Assembly (NCBI GenBank): GCA_023055425.1
Contig: JALGPY010000005.1
Span: forward strand, 76,735,495-76,799,494
Length of the DNA stretch: 64,000 bases
From: Linanthus parryae
Taxonomy: Eukaryota; Streptophyta; Magnoliopsida; Ericales; Polemoniaceae
Reading direction: 5' to 3'
Shown here piece after piece: positions 10,394 to 21,856 of this stretch (position 1 is the first letter of the stretch; every line of letters starts with the position of its first letter). A model generated the notes under the pieces. That model searched no databases and was not told the origin of the DNA. It worked only from the letters and a program-made list of their open reading frames with translations. Made by a program: the position numbers and the translations under genes.

Positions 10394-11239
10394 TGGTGGA
10401 ATCACTATTCCAAGCCTCTTGTCCTCCAGATATTTTGGGCAGTTCCTCCTCCAGTGTCCAGGCTGACTGCAGTAGTGACACTCACCTTTAGTCACACCTT
10501 TGGAAATGCCACCAACAGGCTTAAGGGAAGGTTCCTTGGACTTGACAACTGACTTGCCCTTGCCCTTGGAGGATGAGGCAAACCTTTTTCCCTTTCCTTT
10601 CTGTACCATCATAATGGCCTTGCCCTTACCCTTGTTGATGCTCTGTTCAGCCGTCCTCAACATATTGAGTAAATCTGGCAGTGGTTTTACGATCTCGTTC
10701 ATGTTATAGTTCATGATGAACTGTCCATAACTCTCGGGCAACGATTGCAACACGAGATCGGTTGCCAACTCTTGGCCGACCGGGAACCCTATTCGGGCGA
10801 GATTCTCCAAGTACCCGATCATACGGAGTACATGGGGTCCCACCGGGTTCCCTTCTGCCAGATGACACTTGAACAGTGCCTTAGAGACCTCATACCTCTC
10901 TACCCTTGCCTGCTCTTGGAAGAGCTGCTTCAGATGCTCGATCACATCGACAACATTCATGTTTTCGTGTTGCTTCTGAAGCTCAGAAGTCATGGTGCAT
11001 AGCATAAGGCAGGGCGCATCATTAGCGTCATCAACACGCTTTTGATACGCCTTTAGGGCAGCAGGTGTTTAGTTCTCTGGACCTTCTGGAACATGCTCCT
11101 CTATTGCGTACAGTTTCTTCTCTTGCTTGAGAACAATTCTGAAGTTTCTGTACCAATCAAGAAAGTTGGTTCCAGAGAGCTTGTCCTTCCCAAGGACAAA
11201 TCGTAGGGAATGTTGTGAACTCGATGAGTTGTTTGCCAT
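10394..11239 (-). pseudogene. Copia A gag with CCHC zinc knuckle
   Basis: Starts at the ATG at 11237-11239 (MANNSSSSQHSLRF). It contains LSGTNFLDWYRNFRIVL, the conserved start of this type of Copia gag, then the capsid-like region (LARIGFPVGQELATDLVLQS, YGQFIMNYNMNEI), a Lys/Gly-rich stretch (KGKGKAIMMVQKGKGK), and the zinc knuckle CHYCSQPGHWRRNC at 10439-10480. One in-frame TAA at 11069-11071 interrupts it after EGPEN; the related plus-strand copy has a sense codon there. Gag forms the virus-like particle that packages element RNA. Confidence 0.9.
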
Positions 11240-12242
11240 TTGGAATTCTACGAAAAGGAAAATACGCAAGTTTTAGTATTTGTGAATTTTTGACTATATT
11301 CAATAAAGGCTAGTTTATCAAATATAGCTCCCACTATTTTTCTACGGATTAATAACCCTCAAGATATTAATGCGGAAAATATCCTTATATTTTCTAGTGG
11401 GCCAAGATCCATCTTTCATCTCCTTATGAGCTTGCTTTGGCAAGTCACCCATAATTTGACTACTTTAGGTAGGAACAATTCCAATTGCATCCCATATGCA
11501 ACTCTTGGTTCAATTGGGAAAATAACTCCTTATTTATCCATCCATATGGATAATCCCAATTGATTGCCTCTAGGTTTCTTAATCAAATTAATAGCCCAGT
11601 TGTGTTCAACCTCTTATCTAAACAATTGCACATTGTTACGTGCCATCGCATTCCATAATTATGAACCAAGTTGCCATGCTTTGGCACGCACGAACTTGAT
11701 ATATAATGATGATAATGAGTGTTTAAATAACGAGAAGGCAAGAACACAATATTTGAATTTTGAGGGATTTTAAATTCAATTTTAATTGTTTTGTTGATCA
11801 ATATCAACTAATCTATCTATTTGAGTTTGAGCACAACTCCAAATAATAGATCCGGGTTGTCTAATTATCTTATTATCCTAATTGCATGCATCATCCATAC
11901 ACCAACCACACAATAATAAGACAATAAAATAAACAACCACAAAACAGAAATTAAACGTGATGTGGATATGGCCTTTTCTAGACTAAGATAATTCTAAGCC
12001 AATGGAATTATCTATGAACCCTAAAACAAACACATCTCCATGCGTCTCGATCTTTTGGCCCATTCTTCATAGTCATGTGGAATGCTCCATGCTCCATGCT
12101 CCATCTTTTGTGGCTTCTTTGGCTTTGGGCTTCTTTTCTTCAATCTTGGCTAACAATCTACTTTATCTAGCACTAGCTAACTTCCATACTAAATAAAATA
12201 AATCTCACAAGTTGAGAAAAAAAATGGCACGCAGGCCATAAA
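11240..12242 (-). other. Copia A leader, part 2 (between nested element and gag)
   Basis: Non-coding 5' leader, homologous to 42430-43422 of element A2. It includes the module at about 11440-11700 (GCAACTCTTGG, TTGCCATGCTTTGGCA) that is duplicated in family B. The last five bases, ATAAA (12238-12242), are the target-site duplication of the nested element. Confidence 0.75.
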
Positions 12243-15065
12243 TGAAACACCCCGCGACTCCAGGCCTAGCCCAAACCGCTAAGATGTCCCCCGCACGAGG
12301 AGTTTTACCTCATTGTGAACGGAGTAGATCGTCGGCCTCGTACCAAACCATAAAGAACAAAACTTCAAATTTAATTCAAAATCAACTTTATTACAATAAG
12401 GAAATGACCAAACGTGGTCCTTAACGTTTAAACATGAAAACAAAACCAAATAGTTTGAAAGGAAACAGTAACATGAAACTAGTGATTTATTCCGTGAGAG
12501 CTAAAGTGATTCCTTCATCCAAGCTAGTGATTCGTTCCCCCAGAGTCTGCAGCGGTGTTAACCTGTGGGTTTTCAAATAGCAAAAGCCGACCACAGTTTT
12601 TCTAAAAGTCAGTTTAAACTGAGTAAGAAATACCTCAACATGTAAACAGATGATTGGGCACATAATTCAAAGTAAAGGAAAAAGTAAAGGAAATGATGAT
12701 TAAAGCCTTAGATTGAGATCAAAAAGCAAACAAGGAAGGTAAAATGATAAACTTGGATTTGACATTCCAACTTAATCTTTCTTATTAAAGTCCTCCTTCA
12801 AAACTTTTCTGGCGGCCACCTGGCCACGTGCCACGGGAGCAGCTAGCTCTACTGCCCCATGAGCCCCAGAAATTAAACATTGTACGAGCGAATGCAGAGT
12901 TCCCGCCTGCCTCGGAAATAAATAACTCAGGGTTACTTCGCGGGTCTAACAAACCCTACTTCAACCCGGCAGTTGTGAAAGCCCCTCTAAATATGGCCTT
13001 CCCGCCTCAATACTGACCTACAAGACCTTAAGTGTCGACACCCCGTAGAGGTTAGCAACTCCGCTAGAGTAGTACAAGTAGGAACCCCCAAGTCCTCATG
13101 GTAGTGTAGGACTACGGGTACCAAGGGTACGCCAGAGTTTGGCTCCCAAAATCTCTTGACCAGAACGTATGGTCCTTAACAATATAATCACCGAAGTGAA
13201 CTAAAGAACAGCTCGTACAAGTTATCTTTCACTTTACGTTACTTAGTGTCTTATGAATATTCCTTGAAAGAAGATGATTCTCGATCCAAACCAGGTATTC
13301 AAAACCAATAAAGAAAGCAAGGATTAAAGTGCTAATCAGTTCCAAGATGAACATAATTCATGTTTTCAAGAGAGAGATTTCAGATTCACACTTTGTGCCA
13401 AAGTAGACACGATTTTAGAGTTTCAACAAATGGACAGTACGATAATCAAAACAGTAACAAATTTGGCACATAAAACATCTTGGAAACTCATTTTGATGGT
13501 AGAAGAGTCGAGCATATAACTTACTTGGATTAAAGAAAGCTCCACACACACAAGCAAGCACGAAAACTAGTACTCGTCGTACGGGTTCTCAATGAACTGA
13601 TCGTCTACGAACCCTACAATAGTCGAATAATCCTAACATTAATACACGACCAACCTCATACAACAAATGCAAGTATGCTCTATATGCAAATGCAAAGAAT
13701 ATTCCCCCGACAAGTTCCCAATTACATTTTATCCCCAAAATACAATATTAGAAATAAATATCAAGTTATAGAGTTATGATAATAAAGAAAATAAATAAGA
13801 CTAATACAATATATACTTAAAAGCCATTTACGAATAGTTATTTAGGAAAGATTATAATATTCAAAAATTGATATGAGTATTAGAGAAAATTAACTTTAAA
13901 TATTAAAAGAGTAGAGATTCGTTTGTGAACCAAATATTATTTACATAAAGAAAAACTTAAAATAAAGATGATATAAAACTATATAATAACTTAGGAAATA
14001 CCACTTTTTATTTAATAATAAAATCCTATCTTTATTAATAAAACTCTTCTTATAACATTACACTATAAAAAAAAAAAAACTTATATTTATTTTAAGACTA
14101 TAGGAACTACTATTATATAATAAACATTTGATAAAACAAAATATTAAATATGATGTAGAAAATATAGTTTATAGTTAACATACAAGATCTTCCCCAAGTT
14201 TCTGCAAGTGCACAACAGCCCCACAGATTCACAAAAGATACAACAAAACCCCCCAATCAATTTAAAGCTTGCAATTATACCATATTCTCCAAATCTACTA
14301 ACATGATTCCCTCCAGCACGCATATGCAGTGACTCCAACCCACACACACATACATACGTGCTTACACCTACAAGTCTCAAGCAAACATAGAATAATGAAC
14401 GAAATTGAAATTTCAGATGGGTTTACCGATCGAAGACGACGAAGACTAATCGACGAAGATAGCGGCTTCTACTTTGGTGGTCTCCGAAGCAGAGGAAGGC
14501 GACAGAGAGTGGACGAACGACGGACGGAGAAGGAGCGACGATGCCGGCGGCTTGCTCGGCGCTGGGTCGGAATCACGTCGGAGCTGGGTTTCAAGTCGGG
14601 TCGACTTTCGGGTCTGAGCAAAACAGAGCCGTCGGTGGCTCTGTTACTCCTGCTGATTCGTCGGAACAAGGGAAGACGAACGGAACAGAGGGAGGTGAGG
14701 GACGACGATGGACTCGCCGGATTTGCGTCGGGTCCTTCACGGGTCCAAAACGGGCCGGCTAAAAACAGAGCCGACAATGGCTCTGTTTTCTCTGGTTGGT
14801 TCGATGGGATGAAAGGAGCTTGATGGCGAGCTTGGCTGCTGGTGATTTCACCGGAAATTGCAGGGAGAAGTGGTGGTGGGTGCTTGTCGGTGATTTGGGA
14901 AGGGAAGAGGATTGCTGGGTTCGCTTGCTTCTGGAAACAGGGTGTGTGAGATTGAGGTGAAGAAGAGAGGAGAATGAGAATTGATATAAGGTGGCAGTGG
15001 TGGTGTTGAGGAGGTCGTGGGAGAAGGTTGTGGTGAACGTGAAGGAGAAGGGGGGCTTCGATCGG

Positions 15066-15100
<35 letters not shown>

Positions 15101-15267
15101 AGTGGTATAGGTGGGTTTACCCAAGTTTAAGAAGCAACACTTTAACCCCCTCACCTAAGTTTAGGTAACTACAAAATAACCCCCACAGTTAAATAAGAGA
15201 TAAATCCTAACTCCAACTTCAGGAATAATACACAAAATACCCTATTAGAAGAAATAGGGGTATTACA
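12243..15267 (-). repeat. LARD-like 1, 3' LTR
   Basis: 3025 bp. Differs from the other LTR mainly by scattered substitutions and a longer (AG)n run (15068-15095 against about 18692-18705). Long open frames around 14329-14823 (both strands) are mirrored in the other LTR because the LTRs are recent copies. They show no known domain and I do not call them genes. Confidence 0.88.
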
Positions 15268-15865
15268 TCACCTTCCCCTTAAAACAATGCTTCGTCCTCG
15301 AAGCGTAAAACAGTAACTCTCTAGAGGAAACATTTTGCCAATATGCATGATGCAAGGATGAAATTTCTAATGCAGCGTAAGACGCAAAGATCATGCTAAA
15401 AGCGAACAACATATGGGGTGATTGGTGATCGGTCTGGTATTGGTAGTCATCCGACATGCCAAATGGGTTAACAAGGAAGAAGGGTCCTAAGGTCTGTAAG
15501 TCTGCGTTTCGATACTATCGGGTCGACCAACAATGTAAAGGAACATGAACACACAAAATAACACTACAACGACAAGCATCTTGTTATAACAAATCATGAT
15601 ACCCAACAAACAAATCGCCAAGCAATTCCATCTAGATCAGTGTCACATTAGCAGTTAACAGACTAATCGACGACTAGCAGCATAACAACAATTCATAAAA
15701 ACAAGTAACCCAGTTCCCCACGGCTTGTTTACTTATTAACTTTCCAAGTTTTAGTCTTTCCTAGTCCAGTAATTAAAATTTTGAAAAGATTTTCCATTTG
15801 TGATTAACTAGTAATTAATCCTAGTTCTTTTAGGTAAGGTTACGAAGCCGGGCTCTGATACCACC
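15268..15865 (-). other. LARD-like 1 internal region (primer site to polypurine tract)
   Basis: 598 bp, non-coding. Holds only the minus-strand primer-binding site (TGGTATCAGAGC, complementary to initiator tRNA-Met type 3' ends) at the high-coordinate end, and the polypurine tract AAGGGGAAGGTGA next to the 3' LTR. Confidence 0.8.
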
Positions 15866-18800
15866 TGAAACACCCCGCGACTCCAGGCCTAGCCCAAACC
15901 GCTAAGATGTTCCCCGCACGAGGAGTTTTACCTCATTGTGAACGGAGTAGATCGTCGGCGTCGTACCAAACCATAAAGAACAAAACTTCAAATTTAATTC
16001 AAAATCAACTTTAATACAATAAGGAAATGACCAAACGTGGTCCTTAACGTTTAAACTTGAAAACAAAACCAAATAGTTTGAAAGGAAACAATAACATGAA
16101 ACTAATGATTTATTCCGTAGGAGCTAAAGTGATTCCTTCATTCAAGCTAGTGATTCGTTCCCCCAGAGTCTGCATCGGTGTTAACCTGTGGGTTTTCAAA
16201 TAGCAAAAGCCGACCACAGTTTTTCTAAAAGTCAGTTTAAACTGAGTAAGAAATACCTCAACATGTAAACAGATGATTGGGCACATAATTCAAAGTAAGG
16301 AAAAAGTAAAGGAAATGATGATTAAAGCCTTAGATTGAGATCACAAAAGCAAACAAGGAAGGTAAAATGATAAACTTGGATTTGACAACCCAACTTAATC
16401 TTTCTTATTAAAGTCCTCCTTCAAAACTTTTCTGGCGGCCACCTGGCCACGGGCCACGGGAGCAGCAAGCTCTACTGCCCCATGAGCCCCAGAAATTAAA
16501 CATTGTACGAGCGAATGCAGAGTTCCCGCCTGCCTCGGAAATAAATAACTCAGGGTTACTTCGCGGGTCTAACAAACCCTACTTCAACCCGGCAGTTGTG
16601 AAAGCCCCTCTAAATATGGCCTTCCCGCCTCAATACTGACCTACAAGACCTTAAGTGTCGACACCCCCTAGAGGTTAGCAACTCCGCTAGAGTAGTACAA
16701 GTAGGAACCCCCAAGTCCTCATGGTAGTGTAGGACTACGGGTACCAAGGGTACGCCAGAGTTTGGCTCCCAAAATCTCTTGACCATAACGTATGGTCCTT
16801 AACAATATAATCACCGAAGTGAACTAAAGAACAACTCGTACAAGTTATCTTTCACTTTACGTTACTTAGTGTCTTATGAATATTCCTTGAAAGAAGATGA
16901 TTCTCGATCCAAACCAGGTATTCAAAACCAATAAAGAAAGCAAGGATTAAAGTGCTAATCAGTTCCAAGATGAACATAACTCATGTTTTCAAGAGAGAGA
17001 TTTCAGCTTCATACTTTGTGCCAAAGTAGACACGATTTTAGAGTTTCAACAAATGGACAGTACGATAATCAAAACAGTAACAAATTTGGCACATAACACA
17101 TCTTGGAAACTCATTTTGATGGTAGAAGAGTCGAGCATATAACTTACTTGGATTAAAGAAAGCTCCACACACACAAGCAAGCACGAAAACTAGTACTCGT
17201 CGTACAGGTTCTCAATGAACTGATCGTCTACGAACCCTAAAATAGTCGAATAATCCTAACATTAATACACGACCAACCTCATACAACAAATGCAAGTGTG
17301 CTCTATATGCAAATGCAAAGAATATTCCCCCGACAAGTTCCCAATTACATTTTATCCCCAAAATACAATATTAGAAATAAATATCAAGTTATAGAGTTAT
17401 GATAATAAAGAAAATAAATAAGACTAATACAATATATACTTAAAAGCCATTTACGAATAGTTATTTAGGAAAGAGTATAATATTCAAAAATTGATATGAG
17501 TATTAGAGAAAATTAACTTTAAATATTAAAAGAGTAGAGATTCGTTTGTGAACCAAATATTATTTACATAAAGAAAAACTTAAAATAAAGATGATATAAA
17601 ACTATATAATAACTTAGGAAATACCACTTTTTATTTAATAATAAAATCCTATCTTTATTAATAAAACTCTTCTTATAACATTACACTATAAAAAAAAGAA
17701 CTTATATTTATTTTAAGACTATAGGAACTACTATTATATAATAAACATTTGATAAAACAAAAAATTAAATATGATGTAGAAAATATAGTTTATAGTTAAC
17801 ATACAAGATCTTCCCCAAGTTTCTGCAAGTGCACAACAGCCCCACAGATTCACAAAAGATACAACAAAACCCCCCAATCAATTTAAAGCTTGCAATTATA
17901 CCATCTTCTCCAAATCTACTAACAGGATTCCCTCCAACACGCATATGCAGTGACTCCAACCCACACACACATACATACGTGCTTACACCTACAAGTCTCA
18001 AGCAAACAGAGAATAATGAACGAAATTGAAAATTTCAGATGGGTTTACCGATCGAAGACGACGAAGACTAATCGACGAAGATAGCGGCTTCTACTTTGGT
18101 GGTCGCCGAAGCAGAGGAAGGCGACAGAGAGTGGACGAACGACGGACGGAGAAGGAGCGACGATGCCGGCGGCTTGCTCGGCGCTGGGTCGGAATCACGT
18201 CGGAGCTGGGTTTCAAGTCGGGTCGACTTTCGGGTCTGAGCAAAACAGAGCCGTCGGTGGCTCTGTTACTCCTGCTGATTCGCCGGAACAAGGGAAGACG
18301 AACGGAACAGAGGGAGGTGAGGGACGACGATGGACTCGCCGGATTTGCGTCGGGCCCTTCACGGGTCCGAAACGGGCCGGCCAAAAACAGAGCCGACAAT
18401 GGCTCTGTTTTCTCTGGTTGGTTCGATGGGATAAAAGGAGCTTGACGGCGAGCTTGGCTGCTGGTGATTTCACCGGAAATTGCAGGGAGAAGTGGTGGTG
18501 GGTGCTCGTCGGTGATTTGGGAAGGGGAGAGGATTGCTGGGTTCGCTTGCTTCTGGAAACAGGGTGTGTGAGATTGAGGTGAAGAAGAGAGGAGAATGAG
18601 AGTTGATATAAGGTGGCAGTGGTGGTGTTGAGGAGGTCGTGGGAGAAGGTTGTGGTGAACGTGAAGGAGAAGGGGCGCTTCGATTGGTTACAGAGAGAGA
18701 GAGAAGAGAGTGGTACAGGTGGGTTTACCCAAGTTTAAGAAACAACACTTTAACCCCCTCACCTAAGTTTAGGAAACTACAAAATAACCCCCACAGTTAA

Positions 18801-18875
18801 ATAAGAGATAAATCCTAACTCCAACTTCAGGAATAATACACAAAATACCCTATTAGAAGAAATAGGGGTATTACA
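15866..18875 (-). repeat. LARD-like 1, 5' LTR
   Basis: 3010 bp. Nearly collinear with 12243-15267. The minus-strand 5' end is TGTAATACCCC and the 3' end GTGTTTCA, directly followed by the primer site. Confidence 0.88.
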
Positions 18876-19560
18876 ATAAAACCCTAATTAATTATTACAA
18901 TTAATTGATCAGCTCGCAGGCCGTAAAACCAAACCACAAAATTAAACATCCACATCAAACCACATCCTAAGGCCATATCCAATCACCATGCGATTTGCAC
19001 ATAAACAGTTAAAATTCAATTTTAACGCGCTTGGTCAATTTTAATTGATTTTAGGATTTCTAGGGTTAAAACGGTCCATGGGCCCAACAATCAAGTTTCC
19101 CAGGCCCAATAAGGTGAACCACAAGGCCATAGGGCCGGCCCGGCCCAAAACCCACAAGCCTAGGCCGCGGGTTAGGGCCGCCTGGCCCCTAGGGCGGCCA
19201 AGCTTGGGCGGCAAGCAAGAGGGGCGGTCCCCTAGGGGGGCCGAACCTCCTTGAGGGAGTTGTTTCCAAAACAACTCCCTTGCTTGTTGCCCAAGTTTGA
19301 TTTTTTCCTTGTTTTGGAAGAACTCCTTCTTCCCCAAGGATGCCCAAACCCTAGATCTAAGATCCTTAAATTTCTCAAACTCACCAATTCATGCATCCAA
19401 TGCAAAAATTAGATCTTGTTATGATGAATTATTGACAAATTGCATCCCATGCTTGATTTGTCTTGTTTTACGCGATAAACAATCAAATTAACGTGTAAAA
19501 CAACTAAAACGTAACACATAAACCACGTTTATGCTCGACGACCTGTGGCTCTGATACCAC
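18876..19560 (-). other. Copia A leader, part 1, and primer-binding site
   Basis: Leader between the primer site and the nested insertion. The primer site is on the minus strand at 19540-19560 (TGGTATCAGAGCCACAGG). The middle (19120-19260) is a GC-rich block (gggccggcccggccc) followed by TTGTTTCCAAAACAACTCC, a single copy of a motif expanded in family B. The first five bases, ATAAA, complete the target-site duplication of the nested element. Confidence 0.75.
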
Positions 19561-21343
19561 TGTAGGGTTTTGATTCATGGATGCGCAACGGAAACAAAAA
19601 CAATCATAAACCATGCAAAACCCTTTTAGCTCTCCCATTTTGGGGCTGGATGAGCTACATTTCAGCACTCAAATGAACCAGAGTACCATACCAATGCTGA
19701 TGACGTGAGCCTATGGACCCCTAAACAAGAGATACTTGAATGTCCAAATGATGCTGAAAATGATCCAGCCTCCTGGACCACAGTGATAAACAAGAAGAAG
19801 GAGAAGTACAAAGAGAAGCTGAACTCGACTACGAGTAAAGCTAAGAGAACTACAAGCAACTATAACAAGTCTCTGCAAGGGCAGAGAAGAGGCAGAGCCT
19901 AACGGCCTCAACCTTTTTGTAGTAATCCATGGATCTTGGATCATGGAATACTAGGGGTATAAATGACCCCATTCGACACCAGGATGTGAAAAGGATCACA
20001 GTCAAGAGACATAACGATGGTAAAGGAAGAAATCAATAACACACCTTAGGGTTCTCCTTTGATGACTTCAAACGCGAATTGTGTCACGTTCTCTATGGTT
20101 GATCCACGCCTAGAGTTGATCCTAGAATCTCCCAAGTCCTTGGTGCTAGCCCGGAAGAGGAAGAGGAAGAAGAATCACGCAAAACGAGACCCAAAAGGAG
20201 GGTCTCGGCCTCCTTCGTGGCCGACGGGATGGGCGGCGGCAAGAGGGGCGGTCGGCTCCTCTTGTTGCTTGCTCTCTCTCCTTTTGTTCTCTCCCACTCT
20301 TTGTTATGTTCATTAATGAGCATAAGTTATGTGGGAAGGATTGTCCTTTATTTAGTCCAACAACTCCTTGCCAACTAGCTAAAGGACATAATCTAGTCCT
20401 ACTAGAATTCAATTTAGTCCCTTCCTTGCAAATTAGTCCCTACTAAGTTTGCAAGGTTTTGCAAAGTGATCCTTCTAATTAATTAATTCAATTAATTAAT
20501 TCCCAAATCTAGTTCAACTCTATATAGCGTGTGACCCATAGGTTCTATCTAGTTGGTAGCAACTATTTGCTAATATGGAGCGGTTTCTAGCAAAACATCC
20601 ATTCTAGCCAACTAATAGACTAGTCATCTTGACAACCTTTGTACAAGTGATTGTCTCATCCCTTTGTCTCTATATCCGGATTGGACACGAGACATACAAG
20701 TCACACTCGTATATCCAATCCATAGTTTCTCGATCCATGGGAATAGCCTTATTCGTGCAAATAACATCAATATCCCATATTGATTTATTTGAATCTGGCC
20801 AGACATTCTATAAGCACTATCCCTCGAGTGGCCTATGATATTTGCTCCCGTTATGTGGGAGGGACAAATTCTATCTACGTCCACTACGATCTCTAAGCTT
20901 GCTTCTTATTGTATCCAGTACACGCCTTTATAACTATCCAGTTACGGTGTAGCGTTTAACGCTACCAAAATCACAATAATCCACAACTAGAATATCTAGT
21001 GACTTCAAGTCTAAGGATGACAATATTATTGCACCGCGAGAAGCGCTTGTGACTCAACATAACGTGTATGTAGCCTTCTCGGAGATGGGTCAATCCAGTG
21101 CAACATTCCATAATGCACACCTATGTGTTGGATCATGATATCTCCATATCAATCCAACCCCATACTAGTCTATAGATGATTGTCACATTAATCATTATAC
21201 TGGACTAGGGATATTTAAGATAGACAACACAATTGTAAATCTAAGGACTTCATTATATTAAATATCCAATAAATAATAAATGAATCTCTAGCCACAAATA
21301 ATTCATACTAAACTAGATTTCCTCTAGGGCATCTATTCCAACA
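19561..21343 (-). repeat. Copia A 5' LTR, carrying a LINE fragment
   Basis: Ends TGTTGG... at 21343 and ...CCCTACA at 19561 in minus orientation. It matches the 3' LTR except for about 360 bp of foreign sequence at roughly 19628-19988 that the 3' LTR lacks. Without this insert the LTR is about 1.42 kb. Confidence 0.85.
19628..19988 (+). pseudogene. LINE fragment (ORF1 C-terminus and start of ORF2) inside the Copia A 5' LTR
   Basis: Plus strand. An open frame from 19705 to 19902 ends ORF1-like sequence (LWTPKQEILECPNDAEND, ASWTTVINKKKEKYKEK, then a basic tail). About 20 bases later comes MDLGSWNTRGINDPIRHQDV, the typical beginning of a plant LINE endonuclease/RT ORF2. It is cut at both sides, has no poly(A), and belongs to a different LINE from the one at 30094-32676, whose ORF1 end differs. 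How it entered the LTR (5'-truncated insertion, template switch or capture) cannot be decided. Confidence 0.65.
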
Positions 21344-21770
21344 GAATCTGTGTTGACCTTTACGAAGCCCATGGGTGGTGGCTTCCATTTTTTATCCAAC
21401 ACATTTTGTGGCAGGCATTTCTCCTCAAAAATCCCTCTAATATGGCATTCCTTGAACCACAATAGTGTGTTTACTCCCACACTTGTTGTAGCTTCGGCAG
21501 ATACTTTAGCACCCTCGAATCGCCGCTTGTTCCTACCACGCTAGATGGACCAAAAACCGGCTACAAATCTCTCACATTGTTGCACTGATGATAACTCCAG
21601 TACCTCCATAGGCCACTGTTGCAGTGGAAGTTTTTTGGAAGATAAAAAATCGTGGCCCATGATAGTACCCCATACCTGCTTTGTTTTCTCACATTTGGCA
21701 AATAGGTGTTCATAATTTTCTGGGCAGTTTTGAAAGCCCTGGTATGTAGTGTCGACTGCAATTCCTCTTC
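21344..21770 (-). pseudogene. LINE fragment: zinc-binding RT domain (zf-RVT) and start of RNase H linker
   Basis: Minus strand reads RRGIAVDTTYQGFQNCPEN, then HLFAKCEKTKQVWG, the reverse-transcriptase zinc-binding region of plant LINEs (family H-x3-C...VW). It continues through RFVAGFWSI to KWKPPPMGFVKVNTD, the usual lead-in to the RNase H domain. That RNase H domain resumes at 5892 on the other side of Copia A. One stop (about 21541) interrupts the frame. Confidence 0.75.
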
Positions 21771-21856
21771 GCGTAAAATTAACAATACGGTGTATAAACT
21801 GAAATCGTAACACATAAAATCATGTTATGCACTACCACCTGTGGCTCTGATACCAC
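21771..21856 (-). other. Orphan Copia leader and primer site next to the Copia B 3' LTR
   Basis: Matches 28583-28671, the primer site and first leader bases of Copia B, almost base for base (ctctgatacca, then cgtaacacataaaatcatg). It lies outside the element, on the wrong side of the 3' LTR. The LTR at 21857-23277 therefore has internal sequence on both sides, the signature of a tandem array made by LTR-LTR recombination. It ends abruptly against LINE sequence at 21770. Confidence 0.75.

Larger units (their letters stand above)
12243..18875 (-). mobile_element. Large-LTR non-autonomous retrotransposon (LARD-like 1), nested in Copia A
   Basis: A 6633-bp element with LTRs at 12243-15267 and 15866-18875 (3.0 kb each, very similar) around only 598 bp of internal DNA. 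Ends are TG...CA (minus strand TGTAATACCCC...GGTGTTTCA). Perfect 5-bp target-site duplication ATAAA at 12238-12242 and 18876-18880. The primer site (TGGTATCAGAGC on the minus strand, 15845-15865) and polypurine tract (AAGGGGAAGGTGA, 15268-15280) fix a minus orientation. No gag or pol similarity anywhere, so it must rely on another element's proteins. The TGTAATACCCC terminus and 5-bp duplication suggest a Ty3/Gypsy-type partner; this is inference. Confidence 0.9.
5893..21343 (-). mobile_element. Ty1/Copia LTR retrotransposon 'A', nearly intact, with a nested element in its leader
   Basis: Layout in minus orientation: 5' LTR 19561-21343, primer site 19540-19560, leader 18876-19539 plus 11240-12242 (split by a nested element at 12243-18875), gag 10394-11239, pol 7290-10393, polypurine tract 7276-7289, 3' LTR 5893-7275. 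LTRs start TGTTGGAATAGATGCCC and the 5' LTR ends ...CCCTACA. Without the nested element and a LINE fragment in the 5' LTR it would be about 8.4 kb. It is inserted in a LINE. The right flank is GAATC; the left end lacks roughly the last 75 bases of the LTR together with some LINE sequence, so no target-site duplication can be shown. The integrase-RT order in pol is that of Copia. Confidence 0.9.

Noticed and set aside
14329..14823. 164-codon Arg-rich frame with a counterpart in the other LTR (18026-18445)
   Set aside because: Its conservation reflects recent LTR identity, not selection; frames on the other strand are equally open and the composition is low-complexity.
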